Shown in pieces: positions 16,087 through 24,722 of a stretch of DNA of 64,000 nucleotides. A model generated the notes under the pieces. The model worked only from the letters and a program-made list of their open reading frames with translations. It searched no databases and was not told the origin of the DNA. Every line of letters starts with the position of its first letter. Position 1 is the first letter of the stretch. The position numbers and the translations under genes were made by a program. The stretch comes from CAXBDP01 sp041689935. Its GTDB lineage: Bacteria; Bacteroidota; Bacteroidia; Cytophagales; Cyclobacteriaceae. Location of the stretch: assembly GCA_041689935.1 (NCBI GenBank), contig JBDNFI010000008.1, positions 1 through 64,000 on the forward strand, in the 5' to 3' direction.

Positions 16087-16563
16087 TTACTTCAAAAGCA
16101 ATTTCACCAATTGCTCCAAATACTGCTGATCTATTTTATCAAAATCATTTAGCTGATCGCTGTCCACGTCTAATACAAATTTCACTTCTCCGTCTTGAAT
16201 GCCGGGCACGACTATCTCAGATTTCGATGCCGAATTGCAAGCAATATGGCCAGGAAATGCATCTACATCTTCCACGATTAACGTCTCCCTGTTTTGCCAC
16301 GATGTACCACAAACGCCTCTTCCAAGGCTAATTCTAGTGCATGCAATTGGTCCTTGAAACGGACCCAAAACCAATTGATCTTTTTTGACAATATAGAAAC
16401 CTACCCAAAAGAAATCAAAGGCCTCTTTGAGAGCAGCAGCCATATTGGCCATATTGGCATAAGCATCTTCCTCTCCATATAGCAAGGCTTCAATTTGCGG
16501 GAGAATGGCCTGATAGATAGCCGCTTTTTCTTTGGATTCAGGGAGTATAAGCGTTTCTGACAT
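16087..16563 (-). CDS. Free methionine-(R)-sulfoxide reductase (GAF domain)
   Basis: 158 aa, a single GAF domain of the fRMsr type. Diagnostic are FFWVGFYIV, FQGPIACTRISLGRGVCGTSW, and FPGHIACNSASKSEIVVP, which carry the three cysteines used for catalysis and thioredoxin-linked recycling. It reduces the free R-isomer of methionine sulfoxide in the cytoplasm. The last 14 codons have a diverged duplicate at 13333-13376, across the AbiE module. It starts 27 bp after the ribD stop on the same strand, so it is probably co-transcribed with ribD. Confidence 0.92.
   Translation of the reverse strand: MSETLILPESKEKAAIYQAILPQIEALLYGEEDAYANMANMAAALKEAFDFFWVGFYIVKKDQLVLGPFQGPIACTRISLGRGVCGTSWQNRETLIVEDVDAFPGHIACNSASKSEIVVPGIQDGEVKFVLDVDSDQLNDFDKIDQQYLEQLVKLLLK
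16090..16133. repeat. Right copy of the 44-bp imperfect direct repeat
   Basis: Last 14 codons of the fRMsr gene, the intact partner of 13333-13376 (35 of 44 identical). Confidence 0.65.
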
Positions 16564-16590
16564 TTTTATGGTTTTTATAATCGTTGGCTA

Positions 16591-17628
16591 TTATTCGTTG
16601 GTGTTAACATAAAAGTGCAGCGTATCGTTTTCTATTTGCATAGTATCTTTTATCAAATACACAGGCAATTGTGGTCCTGCTATCCCCGCCTTAAAAGGAT
16701 GAGCAGCCGTGAATACCCGAGCTTCATCCCATAAGTCCTTTTGAATAAACGCATCCAAAGTTCTCGATCCGCCTTCTACAATGATGGATTGTATATGTCT
16801 ATTTAGCAAATCTTGCAGCATTTCCTCTATTGCAAAAGGAGTAGGTAATTTGATAAAATGCTTATTCTCTTCCGAAAAAGGTTCCTGCAAAGTGTATATG
16901 AGTGTTTCTACAGACTGGTCGAACAAATGTAAATCACTTGGCAGGCGTAAGTTCTGATCTATCACTATGCGCTTTGGGTTGCGGCCTTTCCAATCTCGCA
17001 CGGTTAGTTGCGGATTGTCCAAAAGGGCGGTTTGGGTTCCTACCAATACCGCGTCTTCCTCAGTCCGCCATTTGTGTACAAGTGAACGAGAAATCTCATT
17101 GCTTATCCATTTGGACGAGCCATTTGGATGAGCAATATATCCGTCGGCTGTTTGCGCCCATTTCAAAATGATATAGGGCCTATCTTTCTCCATTTGGGTA
17201 AAAAACCGTCGATTAAGGTATCGTCCTTCTACAAACAAAATATCCTCTACCACTTCGATACCAGCCTCCCGCAGTTTTTGAATTCCCTTACCAGCCACTT
17301 TGGGATTAGGATCGCCATTGGCTACTACCACTCTTCCTACTTTTTTGTCGATTATCAAATCTGCACAAGGGGGAGTTTTGCCAAAATGCGAGCAAGGCTC
17401 CAAGGTGACATACAATGTGCTATTAGGAAGCATGCTTTCATCTTTCACCTCCCGCAATGCATTTACTTCGGCATGCGGGCCACCAAATTGCTGATGCCAG
17501 CCTTCGCCAATGATTTTACCATTATGCTCTATCACACAGCCAACCATTGGGTTTGGACTTACTTTGCCCAAGCCATTCATTGCCAATTGCATGGCGCGTT
17601 GCATCAAAAGAGGATTCACTTCATTCAC
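16591..17628 (-). CDS. ribD: Bifunctional riboflavin biosynthesis deaminase/reductase RibD
   Basis: About 345 aa. The N-terminal zinc deaminase domain has SPNPMVGCVI, GPHAEVNAL and TLEPCSHFGKTPPC (zinc ligands His and two Cys). The C-terminal reductase domain has KWAQTADGYIA, SKWISN, DAVLVGTQTALLDNPQLTVR and VEGGSRTLDAFI. It carries out the second and third steps of riboflavin synthesis from GTP. Start: an upstream TTG (17685) would touch the divergent prmC start, so the GTG at 17628 (product starting MNEVNPLLMQRA) or the ATG at 17604 is more likely. Two GCGGGAGG octamers lie inside. Divergent from prmC with about 57 bp between, implying back-to-back promoters. Confidence 0.92.
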   Translation of the reverse strand: MNEVNPLLMQRAMQLAMNGLGKVSPNPMVGCVIEHNGKIIGEGWHQQFGGPHAEVNALREVKDESMLPNSTLYVTLEPCSHFGKTPPCADLIIDKKVGRVVVANGDPNPKVAGKGIQKLREAGIEVVEDILFVEGRYLNRRFFTQMEKDRPYIILKWAQTADGYIAHPNGSSKWISNEISRSLVHKWRTEEDAVLVGTQTALLDNPQLTVRDWKGRNPKRIVIDQNLRLPSDLHLFDQSVETLIYTLQEPFSEENKHFIKLPTPFAIEEMLQDLLNRHIQSIIVEGGSRTLDAFIQKDLWDEARVFTAAHPFKAGIAGPQLPVYLIKDTMQIENDTLHFYVNTNE

Positions 17629-17685
17629 AGGCGCAATATACAATGCAGGAATTTTTATGCTACAATTTTCTATTTTTGCGGGCAA

Positions 17686-18531
17686 ATGTCAGCAAATTCA
17701 CAAGCAATTTTCCAAACCATCAAAAATAGCTGCCTAGCGCGATACGGTGCAAGTGAGGCAGCCAGCATTGCTTTTTTGTTTATAGAGCAATATTTTGGCG
17801 TATCGCAAGCGCAGGTTTTGGCCAATAAGGAAATAGCAAAATTCGATGAACAAGTATTTGGAAAAATGCTGAATCGAGTAGAAAAAGGAGAACCCATTCA
17901 ATATGTGCTTGGGAAGTCGTGGTTTTATGGAAGGGAATTTCAGGTAAATGCTAGCACGCTCATACCAAGACCAGAAACGGAAGAGCTGGTGCATCTGATA
18001 GTGAAGCGGGAGGGTTTGGACTTCGCGGGCAAAATATTGGATGTAGGCACAGGCAGCGGATGCATTGCTATTTCGCTTGGTTTGGAATTGCCCGAAGCAA
18101 AAGTTTTCGCCGTTGATGTGAGCGATGAGGCATTGGAAATAGCCAAAGCCAATAGCGATTTACATCATGTAAATATTCAATTTTCGATAATAGATTTTTT
18201 GGAAGAGGCTCCTAAAAACGAGCCTTTTCAAGTATTAGTGAGCAACCCGCCGTATATCCCTCGGGAAAATCTAGCGCAACTCCAAGAGAATGTAAGCAAA
18301 CATGAGCCTCATTTGGCTTTATTCGTGGCAGATCCGCTGATTTTCTACAAAAGAATAGCGGAACTCGCACCGGATTTGATGACCGCAGGTGGCAGAATTT
18401 ATGTAGAAATTCATGATGATTTTGGCGAGGCAGTAAAGCAATGCTTTTTGGAAAATGCCCTTACCAAAGTAGAGTTGCACCAAGATATCAATGGCAAGGA
18501 TAGGATGGTTTCGGCTATTTGGAGACCATAA
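17686..18531 (+). CDS. prmC: Release factor glutamine methyltransferase
   Basis: 281 aa from ATG 17686. An N-terminal helical domain is followed by a class I methyltransferase: ILDVGTGSGCIAISL (SAM-binding), FAVDVSDEAL, and the catalytic SNPPYIP that holds the target glutamine. It methylates the GGQ glutamine of release factors RF1/RF2. An open frame continues upstream antisense to ribD as far as 17128, but that part is not coding. Divergent from ribD. It contains a GCGGGAGG octamer (18006), with another just after its stop (18540). Confidence 0.95.
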   Translation: MSANSQAIFQTIKNSCLARYGASEAASIAFLFIEQYFGVSQAQVLANKEIAKFDEQVFGKMLNRVEKGEPIQYVLGKSWFYGREFQVNASTLIPRPETEELVHLIVKREGLDFAGKILDVGTGSGCIAISLGLELPEAKVFAVDVSDEALEIAKANSDLHHVNIQFSIIDFLEEAPKNEPFQVLVSNPPYIPRENLAQLQENVSKHEPHLALFVADPLIFYKRIAELAPDLMTAGGRIYVEIHDDFGEAVKQCFLENALTKVELHQDINGKDRMVSAIWRP

Positions 18532-18659
18532 GGACTATTCCTCCCGCTTTTTGCGTTTATTTTTTAAATTTTTAGTCTACAAATTCACCACGTTAGTCTA
18601 ATATATTTTCTGCATTGCCGTTATTAACTATATTCGTTTGAAAAAATAAGCAGCCATAA

Positions 18660-19784
18660 GTGAGAAATTTACTCCTAATTCCAACAGCCATAATGTTCTT
18701 GTTCTCATGTAATGAAAATGACGAGCAGGTAAGCAGTGAGCAGGCCAATTATCGCATCTTATTTGAGGATACAGTGCGAATTGATGCAAAAGATGAATTG
18801 CTTTTTGTATCAAACTCACTCGGCAGTGCAAATTATCTTCCGAGTACGGATAATGTCTATAATTTTAATTCCAAAGATTTGATTATGGAGGTTTATAATA
18901 TTGAAAGTCAGGGTTTAGTTTCAAGACACCCATTTGAAAGAGAAGGCCCAAATGCAGTAGGTCAGTATATTACAGGCTTTGAAATGCTAAGTGAAGAAGC
19001 TATTTTCATCTTTGATATCAATTTTTTTGCGAAGTATAATTTGAAAGGAGATAGGTTGTTAAAAGTTGACATGCTTGATTTTCATAATTTTAGCGGCGAT
19101 TCACTATTAGTCACAGAGAGATTAATGCCAAGCGGAGGGTTTTATGGAGAACAATTTATTACTATCTACACCATCAAAAATACATTTGAAGGAGTCGCCT
19201 TTTTGGATTTCCAAAAAAGGGAAATAAGGAAGGAGATGGCTCCCGAGTTTGACAAGGCATCGGAATTAAGTTTTAGCATCTTGTTAAATGGAAACAAGTG
19301 GCCTATAAAAGCAGCCTTTGAAGTAAGTGTCGGCAATAAAAAGGCTATTTTGAGCAGCGATGCGTATAATGAAATCGTGGTTTTTGATATGGAGACGGGT
19401 GAAAGAAGCCATAAAATTTTCAAGAGTGCACTATTCCCTAATCAAAAAGTACCCAAGCATACTGCGCCCGTTATGGAAGGGGATGCAAGGGAAATGCAAT
19501 TGCTATTATTAGATCAAATTACTTTTGGTTCATTTCAATATGACGAAACAAACAAGCTATTCTACCGAATATCTTACATGGCGAATGGCCTAGAAGGCGA
19601 GCAGAAAAAGTACCGTCGTTTCCTTTCCATATTTGATCAAGACCTTAATCACTTGCAAGACATCGGCGATTTACCTGATGATTTTCCAAGTAGCATCCTC
19701 TTTATCAGAAATGGAAAAATGCATTCATTCTTAAATGAAAATGATGAAATCGCTTTTACTGTAATGAGTGTGGTGGCGGAATAA
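18660..19784 (+). CDS. DUF4221-type lipoprotein
   Basis: 374 aa from a GTG start. The leader ends IMFLFSC, a lipobox with Cys at about residue 17. The mature part is rich in beta strands with repeats of the sort seen in six-bladed beta-propellers (FEMLSEEAIFIFDIN, EIVVFDMETGE, FLSIFDQDLNHLQDIGDLP). This matches the DUF4221 family of surface or periplasmic lipoproteins found in Cytophagales, whose function is unknown. Transcribed alone and closed by a strong terminator shared with the convergent DUF2911 gene. Confidence 0.8.
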   Translation: MRNLLLIPTAIMFLFSCNENDEQVSSEQANYRILFEDTVRIDAKDELLFVSNSLGSANYLPSTDNVYNFNSKDLIMEVYNIESQGLVSRHPFEREGPNAVGQYITGFEMLSEEAIFIFDINFFAKYNLKGDRLLKVDMLDFHNFSGDSLLVTERLMPSGGFYGEQFITIYTIKNTFEGVAFLDFQKREIRKEMAPEFDKASELSFSILLNGNKWPIKAAFEVSVGNKKAILSSDAYNEIVVFDMETGERSHKIFKSALFPNQKVPKHTAPVMEGDAREMQLLLLDQITFGSFQYDETNKLFYRISYMANGLEGEQKKYRRFLSIFDQDLNHLQDIGDLPDDFPSSILFIRNGKMHSFLNENDEIAFTVMSVVAE

Positions 19785-19787
19785 CAG

Positions 19788-19821
19788 AAAAGCCCAAAGC
19801 AATGAGTTGCTTTGGGCTTTT
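19788..19821. terminator. Bidirectional terminator between DUF4221 and DUF2911 genes
   Basis: A perfect 15-bp stem (19788-19802 with 19807-19821) around TGAG, with an A run on the left and a T run on the right, so it works from both sides. Confidence 0.9.
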
Positions 19822-19843
19822 CGAGATTTTTATTTAATGCTTA

Positions 19844-20410
19844 TTATTTGAATTGCATAGGTAGACTTGCCTTTACTTTATCCCAACCAAAATGCAAAGT
19901 AGCCGCATTGCCTTCACCTGAAAACACAGCTGAGAAGTTTTCAATTACTTCTTCAGAGGCTTCAAGAGCCACTTCTACTCTTACTACATCATTGGCTTCA
20001 TCGTATTTGTAAGCACCCCAGCTATGCAGGCCTTTGTTGATAATAATTACCCAATTGTTTTCGCTTGGAATAGCGGCAACCGAATAACTACCAGCAGGCA
20101 CTTCTATACCGCCGATGGTTGCAGCCTTATACAAAGTTAGTTCAGTATTTTCATTTGCGCCCATTCTCCATACTTTTCCATATTCGGCCAAGTTGGTGCC
20201 AAATACTTCACGACCATTTTTGGCAGGGCGGCTGTAAATCACTCGTGCCATTGGCTCTTGGTAGTCATTTCTCAAGTTTAGTAGCGGGAGTGTGTTTGGG
20301 AAGTAGGAAAAATCTAATGGACTTCTATCTACGCCAGCAAAAGTTTGCGCATTGGCATTGTTTACTAAAAATAGCAGGCCCATTGCCGCAACGAATAAAA
20401 TCTTTCTCAT
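19844..20410 (-). CDS. DUF2911 secreted protein
   Basis: 188 aa with a signal peptide ending NNANAQ. The mature domain has SRPAKNGREVFG, GKVWRMGANENTELTLYKA, and IEVPAGSYSVAAIP, the recognisable DUF2911 pattern of a small beta-sandwich secreted by Bacteroidota. The biochemical role is not known. Monocistronic in appearance, with the terminator shared with the DUF4221 gene downstream. Confidence 0.88.
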   Translation of the reverse strand: MRKILFVAAMGLLFLVNNANAQTFAGVDRSPLDFSYFPNTLPLLNLRNDYQEPMARVIYSRPAKNGREVFGTNLAEYGKVWRMGANENTELTLYKAATIGGIEVPAGSYSVAAIPSENNWVIIINKGLHSWGAYKYDEANDVVRVEVALEASEEVIENFSAVFSGEGNAATLHFGWDKVKASLPMQFK

Positions 20411-20476
20411 AATATTGTCTTTAAGATGTTGTTGGAGGTTAAACGACTTTTTTTATTTTCTGTTCCGTCCCTATTA

Positions 20477-21853
20477 TCAATTTTCTTGCCTTATTATCCG
20501 GAATGGATGCGCCTCAGTATTAAAAACAAATTCATCCAACGATAAGGTACGCTCATCGGCAAATAATAAATAGGCATACTTTAGCGTTTCCGCCAAGAAA
20601 AAGCTTTCCATATCATCTCTTTTTTCTTTGGTGACTACACTTTGCAAAGCGGCGTATGCATCGTCGGTACGGCAATACTTCACGAGTGATTGAAACATCT
20701 CTCTGCCCATTTCTAAGTATTTTTCATCTTTGGTAAATCTGTATAGATAAAAGGCTGACTCAATATTTTCTGGTCTTAGCACATAGCCTGGGTTTACTAT
20801 TTCCATGGATGAATAATCAAGCGATTCGGGCTCTATGCCGTGCATTGTCCACATTTTGAAACAACTTTCTTGCAATTTGGCAGCTCGTTCTACATCGCCG
20901 CTAAGCGCTAAAAGACCTGGCATAAATGCATCCAGTGCGCCAAAGCGGGTGGAAGTTCGCTCACCCGTATGCATATCGGCATAGCCATACCATGCGCCAT
21001 TGTCAGTTTCGTCCCACAAGTATTGATTCACCGCTGGGATACTCTCGTCCCACATTTTCTTCAAATCCTCATCGCCAAATAGCAGCCAACCCTTGTAGAA
21101 ATACTCATAGTAGGAATCAATCATCCCACTGATATGACTTGAAGTATTTTCCCATTCGCCACTTTCTACATTTATGGTAGTTCCCACCAAACCTATGTCG
21201 GAGCGGCGATTGTACACTTCGGTAATTGCTTTTTTGGCGGCATCATAATATTTAGGATCATTGGTGAGCTTGCTCAATTGGCCAAACTCCAAAAGCAATG
21301 TCCCTATTTCGGCAGGGTTGTTTACTTGCCATTCTTTTGAGCCATTTTGAAGGTGTACTCTCACATAAGGCATGCCTGTAGCAGTTTCGAATCCTGGCAT
21401 CAATCTATCTCCTAGGTCTTGGGCTAGTCGTAGAAATTCAGGATCCCCGTCTAATTGATAGGCAGAAATGAGCCCTCCCAATAGGCGAATGGTCACTTCG
21501 AAGGTTTGTACATAAAAATCTTTGTCAAAATTGAGCTCTTTTATGATTAAGGTCTTTGCTTCCAGTGCCTCGGCTTCCAGTCCCATCAGTTTCATGGTAG
21601 AGAAGGCATCTACTGGAGTCATCAATAGACTTTCGGCATACCAATTATGGCCAGTTTTGGATAATGGTTTAAGTGCATCATAGCCCCAAGCGTGGGTTTT
21701 GTATCCATTCCAAGCGTGTAGGAACTCTTGCTTTACAGAATCGGCTAATGCTTGAGTATCGATAGGGCTAATTTCGACAATTTTTTCAGCGGGAGGGCTT
21801 TGACAAGAGGATATAGCAAAGACGATACATATCCCAAGGATGATAGATTTCAT
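20477..21853 (-). CDS. GH47 alpha-1,2-mannosidase lipoprotein
   Basis: 458 aa. Lipoprotein signal ending FAISSCQS. The catalytic (alpha/alpha)7 barrel shows GH47 family signatures in order: WNGYKTHAWGYDALKP, STMKLMGLEAEA, TFEVTIRLLGGLISAYQL (acidic residue in the active site), GALDAFMPGLLAL, LRPENIESAFYLYR, and the C-terminal FVFNTEAHPF whose Thr binds the catalytic calcium. GH47 enzymes trim alpha-1,2-linked mannose from N-glycans and are mainly eukaryotic, with scattered bacterial members. The lipid anchor would place it in the outer or inner membrane facing outwards. With the GH125 mannosidase it suggests growth on fungal or algal mannoproteins or high-mannose glycans. Confidence 0.92.
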   Translation of the reverse strand: MKSIILGICIVFAISSCQSPPAEKIVEISPIDTQALADSVKQEFLHAWNGYKTHAWGYDALKPLSKTGHNWYAESLLMTPVDAFSTMKLMGLEAEALEAKTLIIKELNFDKDFYVQTFEVTIRLLGGLISAYQLDGDPEFLRLAQDLGDRLMPGFETATGMPYVRVHLQNGSKEWQVNNPAEIGTLLLEFGQLSKLTNDPKYYDAAKKAITEVYNRRSDIGLVGTTINVESGEWENTSSHISGMIDSYYEYFYKGWLLFGDEDLKKMWDESIPAVNQYLWDETDNGAWYGYADMHTGERTSTRFGALDAFMPGLLALSGDVERAAKLQESCFKMWTMHGIEPESLDYSSMEIVNPGYVLRPENIESAFYLYRFTKDEKYLEMGREMFQSLVKYCRTDDAYAALQSVVTKEKRDDMESFFLAETLKYAYLLFADERTLSLDEFVFNTEAHPFRIIRQEN

Positions 21854-21960
21854 TTTACGAATTGTTTATATTGGCCTTCAATTTACACTTTTTGATTAAT
21901 AATCAGCTCCTTTGAAGGGATCTGCCATCAATCAAAATTATTAGAAATTCTATTGGATGA

Positions 21961-22776
21961 TCAGCTATCGTACTTGAAGTCCAGTATATCTGGATATTTG
22001 AAGGTGTAATTGAGCTCGGAAATCAATTTATCTGGGCTTATTATTTTAAAAGGCAATTGCAGATCAGGCTCTGCGAACGACGCTTGGGCAAAGCCGAATT
22101 TCGCTGCATTATTGTTATAAATTTCCTCCCGCTTTCTATGGATTGGTGCGGTGAGGTTCCATATATGACCAAAGGCATTTTGTTTGATGATTTCTTTTAC
22201 AACGCCAATTACGTCTTCCAAGTGAATCAAGTTGAGCAAGATATGGCCATTAGTTATTCCTTTTTTTCCAGCAAAATATTTCCCGGGAATACGGATTTTG
22301 CCCATTAGTCCGCTGCAACGAAGGATGGTGGCGGTAGATTGATGGCCTTTGAGTAAAGCTAATTCTGCGTGGCCAATTTCATCTTTTCCAAAGGATCCTT
22401 TTCCCGCATCTTCTTCGCGTACCAACCTATTGAGGTCCGGATAAATGGATGTAGAGCTGATAAAAATGATTTTTTGACTGGGTTTCGCAAAGGACAAAAG
22501 ATTGGCAATTACTTTGGGATATTCCTCTCGATGGCCAATTCCTGAAGGAGGAATATTGATAATCAGTAAATCACCATCTACTAATTCGCTCGCAATTGCT
22601 TTGTTATTTGTCGGAAAGGCAAGCAAATACGGCTGAATTCCCTCTTTCTGGAGCAAGGACAATTTTTCTTCGGAGGTAGTGCTACCTTTTACTGTAAATC
22701 CATCTCGGATAAGTTCTTGTGCCAACGGCAAGCCGAGCCATCCACAGCCAACAATGCTTATTTTTTTGATCATCAT
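21961..22776 (-). CDS. NAD(P)-binding Rossmann-fold (epimerase-like) protein
   Basis: 271 aa. A typical dinucleotide-binding start, ISIVGCGWLGLPLAQEL, is followed by DLLIINIPPSG, SSTSIYPDL and an HLEDVIGVVKEI region. This matches the YeeZ-like branch of the NAD-dependent epimerase/dehydratase superfamily, which lacks the classic YxxxK triad in its usual place. Substrate unknown. Its start codon lies directly against a terminator hairpin of the preceding gene (22782-22799). Confidence 0.8.
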   Translation of the reverse strand: MMIKKISIVGCGWLGLPLAQELIRDGFTVKGSTTSEEKLSLLQKEGIQPYLLAFPTNNKAIASELVDGDLLIINIPPSGIGHREEYPKVIANLLSFAKPSQKIIFISSTSIYPDLNRLVREEDAGKGSFGKDEIGHAELALLKGHQSTATILRCSGLMGKIRIPGKYFAGKKGITNGHILLNLIHLEDVIGVVKEIIKQNAFGHIWNLTAPIHRKREEIYNNNAAKFGFAQASFAEPDLQLPFKIISPDKLISELNYTFKYPDILDFKYDS

Positions 22777-22799
22777 AAAAAAGCCGGTGGATACCGGCT
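22777..22799 (-). terminator. Terminator hairpin abutting the epimerase-like gene start
   Basis: AGCCGGT/ACCGGCT (22782-22788 with 22793-22799), a 4-nt loop, and a run of T on the minus strand at 22777-22782, ending one base before the ATG at 22776. It ends transcription of the hydroxylase-like gene and may limit read-through into the next gene. Confidence 0.8.
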
Positions 22800-22809
22800 A
22801 TAGTTAATG

Positions 22810-23442
22810 TTATTTTTTTGATTCTGGTAAGGTTCTGAATATCACATCCCATAGTGGCGAAGATACTCCGTAAGCTCTGCCGGGCTCTTTGTAGTGATGT
22901 ATGCCATGGTTTACCCAAAGTACTTTCAGGAAGTTTTTCGGTGGCTGATATGCATGCACGGCATAATGTACAAACAGATACAGGGAATAGCCAGTGATAA
23001 AACCAGGTAAGAAAGCAAATACATTTGCTCCCATAAACAACTCAAAAATAAGGTATAACACAGAAATTAATATGACAGCCAACAGTGGAGGCATAGCCAA
23101 TCTATCTTTGTCTTTTGGGAATTCGTGGTGAACACCATGCACGGTATAGATAAAATGTCTGCCCTTATCCGTGGTGGGTTCATGATGATACAAGTATCTG
23201 TGCATCAGATATTCCGCTAGGGTAAATGAGATTAACCCAACGAAGAATAAACCTACTGTCATGAGGATGCCTATGCCCATTTGGGCGATTCCATAATATA
23301 GGAATGCAAGACTAATTATTCCGTAAACGGATAATGGTATGGCGATATTGGTTCTTGAGAGCTTTTCTAATATTGGGTTATTGAAAAGCTTTTTGGTGCC
23401 TTTTGGTCTTGGCTTTATTTCATTGTGATAACTTAATTCCAT
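22810..23442 (-). CDS. Fatty-acid hydroxylase/sterol desaturase superfamily membrane protein
   Basis: 210 aa with four or more membrane helices. The di-iron histidine boxes are complete and in order: HRYLYHH (about 73), HGVHH (about 96), HYAVHAY, and NHGIHHY with a following GRAYGVSSPLWD. These enzymes hydroxylate or desaturate fatty acids, sterols or carotenoids. In Bacteroidota such small members plausibly act on membrane lipids such as sphingolipids, but the substrate is inference. Monocistronic, ended by the hairpin at 22782-22799. Confidence 0.88.
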   Translation of the reverse strand: MELSYHNEIKPRPKGTKKLFNNPILEKLSRTNIAIPLSVYGIISLAFLYYGIAQMGIGILMTVGLFFVGLISFTLAEYLMHRYLYHHEPTTDKGRHFIYTVHGVHHEFPKDKDRLAMPPLLAVILISVLYLIFELFMGANVFAFLPGFITGYSLYLFVHYAVHAYQPPKNFLKVLWVNHGIHHYKEPGRAYGVSSPLWDVIFRTLPESKK

Positions 23443-23508
23443 TGTTTTCTATTGTTGTTCAAATTTAAGATATAAACGGTTAAATATCCCTATGTTTTCA
23501 AAATTTGG

Positions 23509-24648
23509 CTATACAATTGGTTTTTTTGATTCTTTCAGCACTTTAAGATAATACTCTTCGTAATGCGGAACAATGCTATTGCTATCAAATTCTTTGGCTC
23601 TGCTTAACGCCGCCGCCTTGAATTTAGGCAAATTTTCTTCATTAAGTATATGAAGAGACTTTTTAATCATGTCATCAACATCCCCTACTTCGCACGTAAA
23701 ACCCGTTACGCCATCGATATTTAGCTCGGGAATACCACCAGCATTTGAAGATACTACAGGCACTTCGCAAGCCATTGCTTCTAATGCGGCAAGGCCAAAA
23801 CTTTCTTTTTCTGAAGGCATCAGGAATAAGTCCGAAACGGATAATACTTCTTCTACTGAATCCAACTTACCTAAGAAACGCACATTATTGCAAATATCAA
23901 GTTCTCTGCAAAGAGCTTCAATTTTAGTTCTTTCAGGGCCATCGCCTACTAAAAGTAGCTTGGCAGGTATCACATCTAAAATTCCTTTGAAGGTTTTGAT
24001 TACATCTTCCACCCGTTTTACTTTTCGGAAATTAGAGGTATGGACAATCAACTTCTCATTATCTGGGCATATCGCCATTTTGAAGTGATCCTTTTTTTGC
24101 TTTTTGAATTTTTCTAAATCAATAAAGTTGGGAATTACTTCAATTTCCTTCTCAATGTTGAAATGCTGATACGTATCTTTTCGCAAATCGTGAGAAACTG
24201 CCGTAACGCCATCCGATTTGTTGATGCTGAAAGCGACTACCGGCTCGTAAGATTTGTCCTTGCCTACCAAAGTGATATCAGTACCGTGCAAAGTAGTGAT
24301 AAATGGAATTTCAATTCCCTCCGAATGCAATATCATTTTTGCCATGTAGGCTGCTGCCGCGTGAGGTATTGCATAATGAACGTGCAGTAAATCCAGCTTT
24401 TCGTATTTGACTACATCCACCATTTTACTGGCCAATGCCGATTCGTAAGGAGGGTATTGAAAGAGCGGATAAGGGCTTATATCCACTTCATGGTAGAATA
24501 AGTTTTCATTGAAAAAATCAAGTCGTGTAGGCTGCGAATAGGTGATGAAATGAATTTTATGACCTTTTTTGGCGAGTGCTTTGCCTAGTTCTGTAGCGAC
24601 TACGCCACTGCCTCCAAAGGTAGGATAACAGACGATTCCTATTTTCAT
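23509..24648 (-). CDS. bshA: BshA: N-acetyl-alpha-glucosaminyl L-malate synthase
   Basis: 379 aa GT4 glycosyltransferase. It opens MKIGIVCYPTFGGSGVVATELG, the hallmark of BshA rather than other GT4 enzymes, then LLHVHYAIPHAAAAY, HGTDITLVGKD, PNFIDLEKF, and the UDP-sugar site ESFGLAALEAMACEVPVVSS. It makes GlcNAc-malate from UDP-GlcNAc and malate, the first step of bacillithiol. bshB and bshC are not in the window, so the pathway is completed elsewhere. It stands alone between the hydroxylase-like and GH3 genes. Confidence 0.93.
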   Translation of the reverse strand: MKIGIVCYPTFGGSGVVATELGKALAKKGHKIHFITYSQPTRLDFFNENLFYHEVDISPYPLFQYPPYESALASKMVDVVKYEKLDLLHVHYAIPHAAAAYMAKMILHSEGIEIPFITTLHGTDITLVGKDKSYEPVVAFSINKSDGVTAVSHDLRKDTYQHFNIEKEIEVIPNFIDLEKFKKQKKDHFKMAICPDNEKLIVHTSNFRKVKRVEDVIKTFKGILDVIPAKLLLVGDGPERTKIEALCRELDICNNVRFLGKLDSVEEVLSVSDLFLMPSEKESFGLAALEAMACEVPVVSSNAGGIPELNIDGVTGFTCEVGDVDDMIKKSLHILNEENLPKFKAAALSRAKEFDSNSIVPHYEEYYLKVLKESKKPIV

Positions 24649-24722
24649 GGTTTTGCTGATTGCAATGTGTTGAGGTTTTTAAAATCCATTGTAGTGTAAA
24701 GAGTTTTTACTTTAAAAAGGTT

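Noticed and set aside
17128..17685. Long open N-terminal extension of prmC
   Set aside because: It runs antisense through ribD, which has clear catalytic motifs; PrmC homology begins at the ATG at 17686.
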